Assembly (NCBI GenBank): GCA_944548615.1
Contig: OX155954.1
Coordinates: forward strand, 1,407,335-1,471,334
Origin: Micropterix aruncella
Taxonomy: Eukaryota; Arthropoda; Insecta; Lepidoptera; Micropterigidae
Direction: 5' to 3'
DNA length: 64,000 nt
The notes beneath the pieces were generated by a model that had not been told where the DNA came from, made no database searches, and worked only from the letters and a program-made list of their open reading frames with translations. The translations under genes were made by a program, and so were the position numbers. Positions 21,606 through 33,126 of this stretch are shown piece after piece. Position 1 is the first letter of the stretch. Each line of letters opens with the position of its first letter.

Positions 21606-22290
21606 AAAACTTCAAATAGATGCTGATCTGGCCGAATTTGAGGGCCATAACTTTTCCAATATTGTGCCCATTTAAATGACTTGAAAAAGTAGAGCCTTAT
21701 TGCCTAGTTATTTTATTTGGTCTATTAGTAACAGCATACTCGTACTTTTAATTTTTAAATGAATGTACTTTAATTTGATTTTTTTACATTTTACTGACAA
21801 CTTGGATATTACGATAAATAACTTTTACTACGTATCTTTTCGAATTATTGACTATTTCAAATATTAGGCTTGTATTTTAATTATTTATATTTATATTTAT
21901 ATTTTGACAATCTAGTAGTTAAATTCTTGACTATGTATGTTAAGTAAATAGTAGTAACGAGACTTGCTACCTAACACAATTATTTTGACACGACCAAGAG
22001 CGGTTTTAAGCCGTCAATTGGAAACGACGAAATTGTAATGTAATTTAATATAGAACTACCTTTTTTCGTGTTCGGTGGAGAGAGAAAATGTAGAAAAAAT
22101 ATACAGAGAAAAAAAAGCAATAGATACGATCAAGATACTATACCATATTCGATCTAGGCCTAAATTATAACAAATATTCTTCGACTTAAATAGTAGGTAC
22201 TAAGCGAAAAATCAACTTTTCTCTTAGGAGGTGCTGTTTGAGTGCTAATATTTCGCTACTTTTGGGCATTGTGCAGCTCGCATAGTGCTT
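21606..22290. other. probable LINE 3' UTR and unassigned intron
   Basis: Bases just after the LINE frame are AT-rich and probably its 3' UTR (to about 22050). No separate feature seen. Confidence 0.35.
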
Positions 22291-22294
22291 TCGA

Positions 22295-22410
22295 AGCTGC
22301 AAACTTGGTCTCTTACTATTGGCATAGGTGCTAACAACATTTTTTTTAATAGAACTACATCTTTTGCAACATCAATGTGTTTTCCGTGTATAAATCGAGT
22401 AGGTTAGAAT
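22295..22410 (+). repeat. dispersed repeat, second copy of the 1-120 family
   Basis: Same strand and block order as 1-120; 'ctcttactattggcatagg' compares with 'ctcttgctattggtttagg'. Confidence 0.5.
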
Positions 22411-24220
22411 TATTTAATTTGCAATGTACCATTAGAAAAAATAGACGAAATTTAGTTATTACGTCGGTTCATCTTATCTAACGTAAATGTGTCGTTTTAT
22501 CTTACTCTGGAAATAACAAAAATACTCATACGAAAATATTAAAAATACAGGCAGATGCACCTCCTTATTATATTTAGGTAAATTCAGCAAACATGTCAGC
22601 TACCCTAGTATTTATTACGACGGCAGTGTTCTCAGCCTGTAATAGTAATTACACTCTCTGGCCGTTTTAAACTCTTAATACATCATTTTCTTACACAATT
22701 CTAATGGAATAACAGCTTACAAAAGATGATTCATCTAAATGGATGTGCGTAAGATATTAACACATTGCATATCATTAATTTGCAGTGTGACTCACTGATA
22801 ATATACGTGAACAAATAAGTTCAGTGTACGACATCGCTTTTTATAGAAATAAAAAAGCATGCATACTTTAGCGACAATAATTTAATTGCATTTCTGTGAC
22901 GTTGTGTCTATGTAATGGAATAAAAATTTACAACCCACCCCCCTTTCCCATATTGCAGTAGAACTTAGAATTTTAATTTTTTTTTTTAATTAAGGGTCGC
23001 CACCATGTAAACCAAAATTGCAGAAGTCTCAAATTTGCAAGAGAATCACATTAAAATATCTTAAAATATAATTGTAACTTTAACATTATATTTAACTTAA
23101 AAATTAAATTTGATTATTAAATTCTTGGAGGCTCTATTTTAAACCTTGGGGTCCCTACACCGAACAAAAAGTCTCGGTAGTCCCTTTTCAAAAATAGGTT
23201 AGGAAACACTTGTTGAGAGGTTGAGAGGATTTATCAACTTATTGACATTTCTCCGCGTATTACTCATAATATATAGAAAATAACTAAATATTTTTTTTAT
23301 CACAATAAACTTTAGACCTCTATCTAACTTTCGTATAACATGTATGGTTAAATTCATTATGCGATGTGTCGCTTTGGCGCTTTTTCACCCCCCCCCCCCC
23401 CCCCCTTATAAAATTATAATAATACTGACGAAATCTATTAATTTATATATTTATTTAAAGAAATGCGCATTTTTTTTAACTACAGTACATTATATATAAC
23501 ATAATCATTAGAAGCTCCGTTGTAAATAGTAGCAAAAAAGATAGTACCGCAGCCCAGTCCATCTTTAGATCAACGCCGCTTAGCTAAGCCTAAGCCCGTA
23601 CTAAGGCAAGCGTACCAAGAAAATAGGGGCTTGTACATACTTCAAACTACATAAGTTAAAAGAAAAAAAAATAGTATCTAATAATATTAGGAATTAACTT
23701 AAGGCAATAAACAAGTTATGCACAAATTAATCATTAATTTAAAAACTAGGTCATTGATTGGTCAATGCGTCTGTCAGTCTGCAAATAATATTTTAAAAAT
23801 ACCTATCATAAAACACAAAACACACATACTTTTGTTATATTCGTGTTGTGTGTCTTCTATATGAGATAAATTATAGGCAGCGTACTGTTAGATACATAGA
23901 TATATCTTTAATGTATAACAGTATGCTAGAGGTACAGATGATTTGATAAGGTAAAAAAGGGTTCAATACAGTTTGCCCTCAGGACGTACGATTTCAATGA
24001 CATGTTTATAACCACAGATCACTTTTTGTGCTTATTATTATATATTTTTAATTGCAGCAACCAGTTAAAAACAACCAACCAAATGCAATCATATTAACAT
24101 TTTAAGAGTCTAAGAAATAATTAACATAACATATAAAAGTAATCCAAGTGTAATAAAAATAATATTAAAATAGTCAATGAATATAAAACACAGTGGAAAT
24201 GATATGTTTAAAAAACCATA
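22411..24220. other. AT-rich intron with decayed repeats
   Basis: 22980-23215 resembles a decayed hAT with 'gggtcgccacc' and a 'taggttaggaaacactTG' end, but no target duplication was found. An 18-C run lies at 23388-23405. No ORF or RNA gene seen. Confidence 0.35.
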
Positions 24221-24228
24221 AAATAATC

Positions 24229-24605
24229 GGAATTTCTGTATTATCACAACCTTTTTCTTTTTAAAAATACTACTAAGTTCGGTCATAGTTATGCTAGAAA
24301 ATTTCGAGACAAAAAACGAAATGTAGGTACATGCGGAAAAATGTGGAAAAATATTTTTTTTAGTTTTTAATTAGTTTAATAAAAACTAAATTACCTATCG
24401 CCGTATAGGTGTTAATGAATTATTTTAAAAAAACTAACCTATTGAAATGTAGGTGTTGGTTTCTTCTTTAAATGCCTATAATAATTCGCTTATTTATTGA
24501 GGCTGAATAAAGATTATTGCAGTTTCAGAATCAGCGTGGTGAATATAGTCGGGTATCATTAAAACATCAACAATGTAGAATAGGTTCGGATTATACATAA
24601 ATACC
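24229..24605 (+). mobile_element. hAT-type MITE, copy 1
   Basis: It aligns with the better preserved copy at 30196-30603 (shared 'tcgcttatttattgag', 'attattgcag', 'atcagcgtggtgaatatag'). Flanks AAATAATC (24221-24228) and AAATAATA (24606-24613) match at 7 of 8 positions, consistent with an old 8-bp duplication. No coding capacity. Confidence 0.7.
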
Positions 24606-24808
24606 AAATAATATGTAAAATAACAGTGGAATGTTACCCGGCGATGCTCGGGTATCTGTTTCCTCCTCCATTTTACTCCTGCTTCTCTCCCCGCCCCCCT
24701 TCCCCCCTCCCCCCAAGTAACCAATGCTAAATGCCGTTCCTTCCATTTTTGAATTAATGAAATGTTCATGGCGATCGGTTGAACGATATAGAAGTTGACC
24801 TGCTGCAG

Positions 24809-24821
24809 CGCCATCTAGTGG
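24809..24821 (-). promoter_or_regulatory. CTCF-like motif
   Basis: CGCCATCTAGTGG; the minus strand reads CCACTAGATGGCG, a close CTCF core match. Confidence 0.35.
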
Positions 24822-24926
24822 TAAGTTACAACTACGAGGATAGTGCGAAAATATTATCCGTGCTCAAATATCTATGTCTACGAATTTTCAAGGCGATTGG
24901 TTGAACGGTAGAGAAGTTGGCTGCAG

Positions 24927-24941
24927 CGCCATCTGGTGGCG
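24927..24941 (-). promoter_or_regulatory. CTCF-like motif
   Basis: CGCCATCTGGTGGCG; the minus strand reads CGCCACCAGATGGCG. It lies one tandem unit after the 24809 motif. Confidence 0.35.
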
Positions 24942-25216
24942 AATTACAATACAGTTAATAGCGCGAAAATAGTATGCGAACTCAAATGTCTATGTATACC
25001 TACCAATTTTAATGGCAATCGGTAAGTTACAACGAAGCGAATATCAGAAATACTTTCACCGAGAAAAAATACATATAATAAATATATGCTAACTTTCATG
25101 TTGATCGGTCAAACGGTTTCGGAGTCTATTAAGCTCGGACAGATAGACCAACATCCATTTTTATACATTGTATTATTCGAGAAGTTGGAAGTTTGCCTCA
25201 CTTAAGTTTGCCCTAC

Positions 25217-25350
25217 TATTATAGTTTCACAGTTTTAAAGACTTTAAAGATTATACGTAATAATACTACTTTTCGCTACATTATTATGTAGCGAAAAGTA
25301 GTATTATTACGTATAATCTTTAAAGTCTTTAAAACTGTGAAACTATAATA
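25217..25350. repeat. 134-bp near-perfect palindrome, 65-bp perfect arms
   Basis: Arms 25217-25281 and 25286-25350 are perfectly complementary around a four-base centre TATT. The arms begin TATTATAGTTTCACAG. Ends are flanked by TA, which fits but does not prove a Tc1/mariner-type foldback MITE. Perfect arms imply youth or selection. It sits 43 bp inside intron 1 of gene A, so a transcript would carry a 65-bp double-stranded stem. Confidence 0.95.
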
Positions 25351-25392
25351 ATATTGATATTTCCTTTCGAAACAAAATAACTGAACGCTTAC

Positions 25393-25710
25393 CTTTTTTA
25401 GCCCGCCAAAACGGAGGCGTCGAGACGCTGACTACAGACGGTTCCAAATTTAAATGCGGGCGGTTCCAAAATGGCGCGCTCGTAAACAAACAGCTGTCAA
25501 GGCTCGCAGAGGCACACCGCCTATGTACACGGGAAAAGCGGACCGGCTGGCAAAACGATCGTGGACTATCTGAGGATGACAGTGGCGTGGCGGCAGACGG
25601 CGGCGGCGGCGTCGGGACGATGGACCTTCCGGCCATCGGACGTCGCTGGAAGGTGCGTCAGAAATTGTAAGGCACCGCCCATGATTTGATTCCTCGGGAA
25701 AGAAAATTGG
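25393..25710 (-). promoter_or_regulatory. probable promoter and non-coding first exon of gene A
   Basis: This is a CpG-rich block in AT-rich surroundings. On the minus strand it contains GCGCGCCATTTTGG, an ATTTAAAT box, an initiator-like gTCAGCG, then ...GGCTAAAAAAG followed by a GTAAGC donor (25392-25387). Splicing this donor to the AG acceptor at 19922-19921 would give the gene A 5' UTR. The transcription start is a guess near 25430-25450. Open frames here have no family resemblance. Confidence 0.45.
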
Positions 25711-25733
25711 CAAGACTAGGCTTTTATAAGGCT

Positions 25734-25815
25734 ATTTTTACAATCTCGTTTACAATACGAATAAATACTATTTTTACAATACGAATCTATTTTTACAATA
25801 CGAATAAATACTACG
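25734..25815 (+). repeat. minisatellite, ~24-bp unit
   Basis: About three units of 'ctatttttacaatacgaat' with an 'aaata' spacer. Confidence 0.75.
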
Positions 25816-26688
25816 ACAAAAATAATAGTTACAAAATTTGACTTTATTGGCATGCTGTTTTTGAGCTATAGGAAAAAGTAAAAAAAAAAGAATTCTGACT
25901 ATCGCTCAATAATAATTGCTCTACGTGGAATGGTTCTTCTTTTTTCGTTTTTATGTTGGTTTCGTGAGTGATGTAAATCTTTATATTTTCGTGAGTTAAG
26001 TTTTGAAGTTCCTTTGGACAACAGATGGCTGCTTTCTAAAATGCTTTGTTTTTAACTTTTCAATAAAAGGACACAACTTAGGTACCTACTAATAAGTGGT
26101 GATAATACCTAAATGCAAAAAAAAAAACATTAAAAAAAACGAATTAAAAATATTTACCTTAAAATAAATGAAAGTGAAATATACGTGTAAAAAATACGAA
26201 TAAGTACCTAACATACATACATATTATATTAGCATTAAGTACGTCTTTTTTGTAAACATTATCAAGACGGTGACTTTCTGTGCCATCTAATCTGCAATCT
26301 GCAAAGCAACTGCAGTCCAATGCAATTGCAAATCCAATGCAACTGCAGTTCTTATATAATATATGATCAATATTCCTACACAAGTTGCATTAGAAGTCAC
26401 TCTATCATATCTCCAGCGGGTAATCCTAGAAGATTGGCAGGATTTAATTTAAAAGTTGTATTTTAAATATGATTAAATAAATTTTAAAAATATATACAAA
26501 ACTAAAAACTAACATACTTATATTAAATATATAGGTACTTGGACGTACTTCTTATTCTCGTAGGTTATTTTTTCAAGTAATTTTTTCGGGTTATTTTTTC
26601 TCGTATGTTATTTTTTCATATACATATGCCCTGCGGGCGCGAGCTAAACCTTGTGTCTACATAATTCTAAGAAGATTGAAGTTTTTTT
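25816..26688. other. unassigned intergenic AT-rich DNA
   Basis: No recognisable feature upstream of the piggyBac element. Confidence 0.35.
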
Positions 26689-26692
26689 TTAA

Positions 26693-28031
26693 CCCTAGAA
26701 AGATAATCTACGTCAAAATGACTCCCGCGCCGACGAAATTTTGCTGTAACTTTTTAAATTGTGGGAATCCGGTGACGTGCATTCCGGACATCTCAGTCCG
26801 CGCCGGGAACTAGCGAAGGGCGCACGTGTCAAACTGGTAAGTACCCGCCATTTCGATATTTTACCGCCATAGGAGTCAAAATGACGTATGATTATCTTTT
26901 ACGTGACTTTTACGATTTTTGCTATAGCGAATAAGTTAGTTTTTTTTGTTGGATCGGTTTGTTTTTGCTGTTTTTGACATTTGTTTTTGTTTTATAGAGA
27001 GCTTGAAGGTATATTCAGTAAAATGGCGAGAAGAAATTTAGACGAGGAAGGCATTCTGGCTGCACTTTTAGATAATGAGGAGAAGGCCATATCCGCTGAT
27101 ACAGACAGTGAAGTCGAAGATCACGTAAGTGAGGATGAAGTCCAGAGCGATTATGAGGAGAGATGTGAAGATGCTTCTGTCAATGAAACAACCGGCAGAC
27201 CAGAAATGATTATGTTCTACAATCAAACCAAAGGCGGGGTGGACACGCTAGACCAAATGTGTTCCATAATGTCCTGTAGGAGAAACATTGCCGTTTTCTA
27301 TGGGATGATAAATATTGCCTGCATAAATGCTTATATTATATACTCCCACAACGTTGCCAGTAAAGGTGAGAAGGCTCTGAATCGCAATAAATTTATGAAA
27401 AACCTAAGTAATGCTCTTACATCGCCCTTTATGACGAAGCGATTGGATATACCAACTTTGAAAAGGTATTTACGGGACAGTAACGCGTCTTTCGTGCCAA
27501 AAAACCCCCAAGATCACGAAGAAGAGCGTCCCGAGGTACCAGCAGCCAGAAAACGGGCCTATTGTAATTATTGCCCTTCCAAATTAAAGAGGAAGGCGAA
27601 TGCCTCGTGCATAAAATGCAAAGCAATAATTTGCCGAGAGCATAACGTTGACATGTGCCAAAAATGTTTTCAGTGATGTTTCAATAGTTATTATCTAGTT
27701 TAAAGACAATAATATCTGATGTTACTTGAATTATAAGATAAAAAGGCTGATTAATGTAACAGGTAAAAAAAAAACATACTGACGAAAATAATGTTCCTAT
27801 TTTTTGTTAATTTTTCAGAAGTTTGAGTTTTGTTGTAATTTTCTTAATAAAAAGTAAACATAATTTCGTAAATATCGGATGTTTTATTTAATAATACATG
27901 ATACAACACATATCTTTTTAATTTATTAAAATGTATAAAAAACTATTGATTTTACGCTAATTAAACCTATGGAGTCAATTTGACGTATGATTATCTTTAA
28001 CGTACAACTCAATATGATTATCTTTATAGGG
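26693..28031 (+). mobile_element. piggyBac-type element, internally deleted
   Basis: Both ends sit at TTAA (26689-26692, 28032-28035). The left end reads CCCTAGAAAGATAATCTACG and the right end, inverted, CCCTATAAAGATAATCATAT. An inner repeat (tatgattatcttt) recurs inside each end, the asymmetric arrangement known for the original Trichoplusia ni piggyBac. At 1339 bp it lacks most of the transposase gene. The ORF 27023-27676 lies between the ends. Confidence 0.92.
27023..27676 (+). CDS. piggyBac transposase deletion product, N-terminus fused in frame to C-terminal domain
   Basis: From ATG 27023 (MARRNLDEEGILAALL) the frame is open to TGA 27676, 217 residues; an upstream in-frame ATG at 26981 would add 14. 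Residues 1-55 are the acidic N-terminus (DSEVEDHVSEDEVQSDYEE). The protein then jumps to MIMFYNQTKGGVDTLDQMCS, which holds the last catalytic Asp region, and ends with the Cys-rich domain (CNYC...CIKC...CREH...CQKC). The first two catalytic Asp residues are missing, so it cannot transpose DNA by itself. The retained Cys-rich domain binds the terminal repeats in piggyBac, so a trans-repressor role is possible but unproven. The deletion kept the frame. Confidence 0.85.
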   Translation: MARRNLDEEGILAALLDNEEKAISADTDSEVEDHVSEDEVQSDYEERCEDASVNETTGRPEMIMFYNQTKGGVDTLDQMCSIMSCRRNIAVFYGMINIACINAYIIYSHNVASKGEKALNRNKFMKNLSNALTSPFMTKRLDIPTLKRYLRDSNASFVPKNPQDHEEERPEVPAARKRAYCNYCPSKLKRKANASCIKCKAIICREHNVDMCQKCFQ

Positions 28032-28035
28032 TTAA

Positions 28036-28925
28036 AACCTATTTTTCTGCTATTTTTCTTACTCTGTCAAGCTCGTTATATATTTAGTATAAAATAAGTA
28101 GTTTTAAGCGCAAGGCTGTAGGTATTTGACATGTTCAATGCTTTCCTAATGTGTTAAACGGATTTAAAGAATTGGGTTTTATATTTAAAAAAATGTTTCT
28201 TCCAGCGAGAAGCTCATATAATCCATTGGATAAAAGTATTATAAAACATAATGTTCTTTTACTGCTTCTCGATGTTCAGTTGAACAAAACGTTTTTGTTT
28301 AACTTGTTAAAGCTATCAGACGCTTTTCTGCAACCGTCGAAATAGTTCATAGATTAGCATTTATATCGCGAATAGCTACTTTATAATTATAATCCCAAAT
28401 AACTATCGATCTCCATATAAAATAGCAAATAATATTAAGCTACTAGACGTGCTATAATAATACATTTTCCGCTATTGAGCTAATAATGGCCCTCCTTGAA
28501 ATGGGTCATAAACCGAAAGGCGAAAACAGAAGTGACCTAAGCGCGACGATAACTACTACAGCCGCGCACCCAGCCACAATAGCGCGCGCACTACCGTGTG
28601 TGCATGTATGCATGTGATGGGCTGACTATCTTCAACAAACTCAATTGTGCCTCTCCAGGGCCTCCAGGTAAAGTAACGAAAATGCCAAAATACTAGTGGT
28701 ACATTTCTTAATGAAGTAGCTATTTTAGTGCGATTTCTGAGAAAATTGCCATAGAAAAGCGCTTACATATCTTGCAAATTTCAATTTAAAATCCTACGCA
28801 TTCTACAAGTTAGAGTTTGTTTGATTGTTAGAATATACAAAATCCAGCTGGTCATTTTTGAAGATATATTTCGAAATTCAGTACGGTAGGTAACATGGAA
28901 TTGGCACGTTTTACTCAGGTTACAA
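28036..28925. other. unassigned intergenic DNA
   Basis: A 64-residue frame at 28151-28345 has no family resemblance. 28540-28620 is locally CpG-rich with a 'gtgtgcatgtatgcatgtg' run. Nothing else recognised. Confidence 0.3.
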
Positions 28926-29300
28926 AAATTAGGTCGACCTGTATGTAACTATGTAATGGAATCTAAGGTAACTAATTTAACCATCTTCCAAGGATCGTAG
29001 CGTCATGAAAATTGGCAGCTCTATGTAGTTCTGATGACGATACAATAATATGGTACTGTCGATCTGATCTGATGATGGAGTCGGAAGATATGAACTGGAA
29101 CTTCATGATGTAACATCGTATCATAGCTGTGTTTGGACTTGTTAGAAAAGTCTCGGAATGAACTTTGACTACGATTAGGTTTCAAGGTCTGATGATGAAG
29201 CCGGAAGATAGGCACTGGCATTCCATGATGGAATATCGTATCATAGCCGTGTTTGGACTTGTTAGAAAGGTCTTGTAACAATGTTAGATATGTGTACAAT
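28925..29300 (+). repeat. dispersed repeat 'gtcggaagatatgaactgg', copy 1
   Basis: Begins near 'aggtcgacctgtatgtaac' and runs through 'ccatcttccaaggatcgtag' to internal ~120-bp near-duplicates ('tgatgatgaagccggaagat'). Further copies are at 33445-33640 (+), 35745-35990 (+) and 44815-45060 (-). Confidence 0.75.
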
Positions 29301-29309
29301 CTTTTCATA

Positions 29310-30187
29310 GTTTATTATGGTTTTGCAAAGATACGTTTACAGATAAGATGTCGTTGTTCTAATACAATAGTCGTTTTTTTTTTGTTTTACGTGCATTTAT
29401 AAAAGTGTGTTTTAGTGTTTTTTTAAAATATTAATTTTTATTTACGATTTTGACTAACGAAAGCCATCCCAATCCGATACACCATTGGAGGCACATAGTA
29501 CACAAGGCTTCATTTAAGACAAAAAGGAGGAATGTGAAAGGTTTAGTAGAGTACAAAAGTTATATGGAATTGAACAGGAAATTGGCAGACTCCAGATATA
29601 ACTGAGAAATCACGAAATCGTCGAGTGAGTAGGTAGAATTGTTAATCAAATCACGAGAATGAATATTTACATTGCTTTAATACACCTAGTTTCGTTAATT
29701 TATTCTAAATTATTATGTAATATAATAATAATAATAACAACAATAATACCTCTATTTGTTCAAATAAATCGGCGAGCTTATTGCGTTAAAGTTGATGCGT
29801 CCTCCAGCAATCTTAACCCAAATTAAAAATATGTTTTACGGTAAAAATAGCATTAAACTATTATTAAAACCATTTAAAAAGGCAGCTCGTATCAAATAGT
29901 ATCTACAATGAAATACAAAGTATTATAATATATGGCAATGTTTATATAACATACAAAATAATTAAAAATATCGATTACTATTATTTATTTAATTTAAAAA
30001 TTACAGCGAACGGGCTTAAGTGGTTAAAAAATACATTTTCCTCCTAAAGAACAATGTCAACTAAAGGGTCTATCTAAAACTACTTTTGTTATTAAGTTAA
30101 TTAACTTCAATGTGCGTAGTAACTTTTATATATCCTTGGAAGGGACGAAAAAATAAATGACAGTAATTTTCAAACCTATCGAAATGA
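29310..30187. other. unassigned AT-rich DNA
   Basis: A (TAA)n microsatellite lies at about 29724-29745. No gene seen. Confidence 0.3.
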
Positions 30188-30195
30188 TTATAATA

Positions 30196-30603
30196 GGAAT
30201 TATTGCAGTATAGGAACCTTTCTCAGAAATCGAAAAAATAAAGAAATACTACTAGATTCGATCATTGTAATGCTAAATATGAAATAAAAAAGCTTCGGAC
30301 GCGTAAAATTTCAAAACCAATTTTACATACAAAAAAAAAAAAAATAAACTCAGTTTTTAAGGTTGTTTTAAAAAAAAACTAATCTAACCTACCGCCAAAT
30401 ATGTGTTTATGTATTATTTAAAATTAAAAAAAACTTAACCTACCGAAATGTATGGGTTTGGCGCTTTTTTGAATGCCTATATCTCGCTTATTTATTGAGA
30501 CCGAATAAATATTATTGCAGATTCGTAATCAGCGTGGTGAATATAGTCTGGTGACGTTAACAAATCAACAATCTAGAAGAGGTTCCTATACTGCAATAAT
30601 ACC
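30196..30603 (+). mobile_element. hAT-type MITE, copy 2
   Basis: Inverted ends begin GG(A/T)ATTATTGCAGTATAGG and continue as a perfect match for 21 bp after the third base. The exact 8-bp duplication TTATAATA is at 30188-30195 and 30604-30611. It is 408 bp with no ORF of note. Copy 1 is at 24229-24605. Confidence 0.88.
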
Positions 30604-30849
30604 TTATAATATTTTATTTTTAAAGGTATTTAAAAAAGCTCGACATATGGCGACGAATAACTACAACCAAGATCACGATAATAAATCGAAAGCAACATTT
30701 GGAACATTATGAAAGAAAAGACGTGCGCTTACACGAGGATATTTAGCTTTTAATAAATGGTCAGGAGGTTAGTGACAATGCAAATCAATTTAACAAATAT
30801 TTAGTAAATTCAACAAATAGTAATATATAGGTATTCAAACTCTGTATAT

Positions 30850-31565
30850 GCGACCTGTAACTAAAAAAGAAATTGAAAATATAATTCTTAAATTGTAAAA
30901 TAAGAAGTCTACAGGCTTGGATGATGTTCCAATTAAATATAAAATCGCATCTAAAATTTCCCTACACTATCACTACAAACATTTTTTTTGGAAATAGAAT
31001 CTTTCCGAAACAGCTTAAAAAGGCAAAAGTTATTCCTTTATATAAAAAAACTCGATAAAAACATGGAAACTATAGATCAATTGTATTATTATATATACTG
31101 TTTTTCAAAAATATTTAAGACAGTTTTGAAAATTGGATTATTGGATCTTTTAGAAAGTTTTAATATATTAACTCCTAAACAATATGACTACAGTAAAAAC
31201 ATCAACTGAAAAAGTGATAGAAGATGCTACAAATCATATTGGTTGAAATTTCACCAAGCTCCAGAAATCGACTGTATATTTTTTTGCGACTTGGAAGGGT
31301 TTTGATTGCGAACACGAAATATTGCTTAAACAACTAGACTATTATGGGGTGAGACGTCCACCACTTCGGTGGTTTGAGGCGTATCTCTCAAATAGGTCGC
31401 AGGTGGAAGAGTAAATGGGAGTAAATAATAATAGTCACAGTCTTCTCTTCGCCATTGAATATACATTGCAGGGTCTCCTGCGACTCGGTGTTAGGACGAT
31501 ATTATTTTTGATATACGTTAACTATCTAGCTACTAATATAAAACATTGCCAAATAACTTTAAAAT
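30850..31565 (+). pseudogene. decayed Jockey-like LINE, reverse transcriptase region
   Basis: Across several frames one can read KKSTGLDDVPIK, KQLKKAKVIPLYKK, then CDLEGF.DCEHEILLKQLDYY followed by GVRRPPLRWFEAYLSNRSQV, and TILFLIYVNYLATNIKHC. These correspond to RT fingers, motif A and motifs B-C of the LINE at 33637-35280. Frameshifts and stops are frequent and the YADD box is not intact. The copy is old. Confidence 0.75.
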
Positions 31566-32257
31566 AACGGTATACAGCCAACAAGTACACCGAACAAGGC
31601 GATCCGTCGAATAAAAATATCCTATGGTCAGGGACACCTGATGAGTATTAGGCCCCAGACATACAGCAAATTCAATTAGTATAAGGATCGTACCCAGCAA
31701 ATACCTATTCAAATAACGATGTCACGTTAGCCATCAAATTTTGACCCTCTTATGTAGATTTATTATTTTTCTTATTTTTGAAATCACTGTTCTTGTATTT
31801 TCATTCTTTTTTAATTCGATTATAACCAAAAATATATTTTAAGTATATTTTAGTTTCAAAAACCCACAAGGAATAGGATTTATTTCGCCTGATATACGTG
31901 TTAAAGGGACGCCTCTATTAAAAGTTATTTTTTTCATTTCTTCTAAGGATCGTCATAGATGAGTAGGTACTTGAAGTGGAACGATCACTGTCGGCAGTTT
32001 TTTTGACAAATTAAGTAGGGCTTGCTACGCCTTATGAATTTTACGTAGAATTCTAGACGAGAACGAAATGCTTCCTGTTTATCACAGTTACTTTGAAAGC
32101 ATTTTGAGGTACGCACTAACAGTATGCGGTAATTGCTAGGTAATTCACATTAAAATCCAGTATTTGTCCTATAAAAAACAGCTATAAGAAAAATAACAAA
32201 GCTTGACAAAAATATCATGTAGACCTCATTTTAAGACTCAGCATAAAGACTCTCAGG

Positions 32258-32263
<6 letters not shown>
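31566..32263. other. unassigned AT-rich DNA
   Basis: No feature recognised before the (TA)n run. Confidence 0.3.

Positions 32264-32291
<28 letters not shown>
32264..32291. repeat. (TA)14 microsatellite
   Basis: Uninterrupted TA dinucleotides directly abutting a TA-target transposon end. Confidence 0.95.
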
Positions 32292-32295
32292 CTTA

Positions 32296-33126
32296 CAGTG
32301 AGTGGCCATATTAAAAAGGACACTGTCAACTTTGGTATAAATTTGCGCATTTCAAAAACCTCAAACTCCTAAACTATGTGATGTTGCAGTGTTTAAAGTT
32401 TTTGAATTATGGTATTTTATACCTATGAAAGTATTAAAATAATTTTATTCATCATATTCATAATGAATGGACTTCGGCGTAAAATAATGAAAATGTCTTT
32501 ATTGAAAATTCCATTTATTCCGTCACGGAATGATTGCGGTAAGATCCGTTTCTGATAATTATGATGACAATTAACTAGGACACCCTGTACAATATTCATT
32601 AATTTAGCTTTATATGCCCCCACTCTTTTGTAAAAAAAACGCATTCATAAATATTCAGTAGATATTTTTTTAATCGATTTTTGATATTGACATCAAAAAA
32701 TATTTCAAAGTGTCTTTTATATCTATACAAAAATACGTTTTTTTCAAAAAAACATATTTTATAAACAACAAATATGTAAAATAAATATTTTTTTTGAGAA
32801 TATTATTATAATGAAAAACGTTTTCACAGAAAAATAGTAAAATAAAAGGTCAACATAATTACAATCTATCGCAGTTCATTCATATTATGAATATGATAAA
32901 CGGATCTTACCGTGATCATTCCCTACGTGATGTAAAAAAAATATTCCAAATTTCAATATTGTACGCGGTAAGATCCGTTTCTTATAATTTTGATAACTAA
33001 ACTCAATTTATTATTTTAGTAAAAACACTAAAAAAATATTGTTTCATTAGGTTTAGGAGGTAATATTTTATTGAAATGTGAGAATTAGTACCAAAATTCA
33101 GTGTCAATTAATATGGACACCTACTA
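32296..33126 (+). mobile_element. Tc1/mariner-like non-autonomous element with ~80-bp diverged inverted ends
   Basis: Left CAGTGAGTGGCCATATTAAA and right (inverted) TAGTAGGTGTCCATATTAAT share a diverged alignment for about 80 bp (both have 'gacac', 'tttggta', 'catttcaa', 'ctcctaaac'). Each end is bordered by TA. Inside, 'gtaagatccgtttct' occurs at 32538 and 32968 and inverted at 32895. No transposase frame remains. Confidence 0.7.

Larger units (their letters stand above)
24620..25170 (+). repeat. three degenerate ~120-bp tandem units with CTCF-like sites
   Basis: Units start near 24771, 24891 and 25011, each opening with a 'ggcgatcggttgaac'-like phrase. The first two carry 'gctgcagcgccatct(a/g)gtgg', the third is degenerate. 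The stretch ends with 'aaacggtttcgga' and 'ggacagatagacc', phrases common at the ends of insect repeats. Confidence 0.5.

Noticed and set aside
22980..23220. Decayed hAT element
   Set aside because: Only one end resembles a hAT terminus and no 8-bp duplication could be found.
26600..26665. Possible Helitron 3' end (gccctgcgggc hairpin then CTAA)
   Set aside because: The spacing is short, the next base is not T, and no matching 5' end was found.
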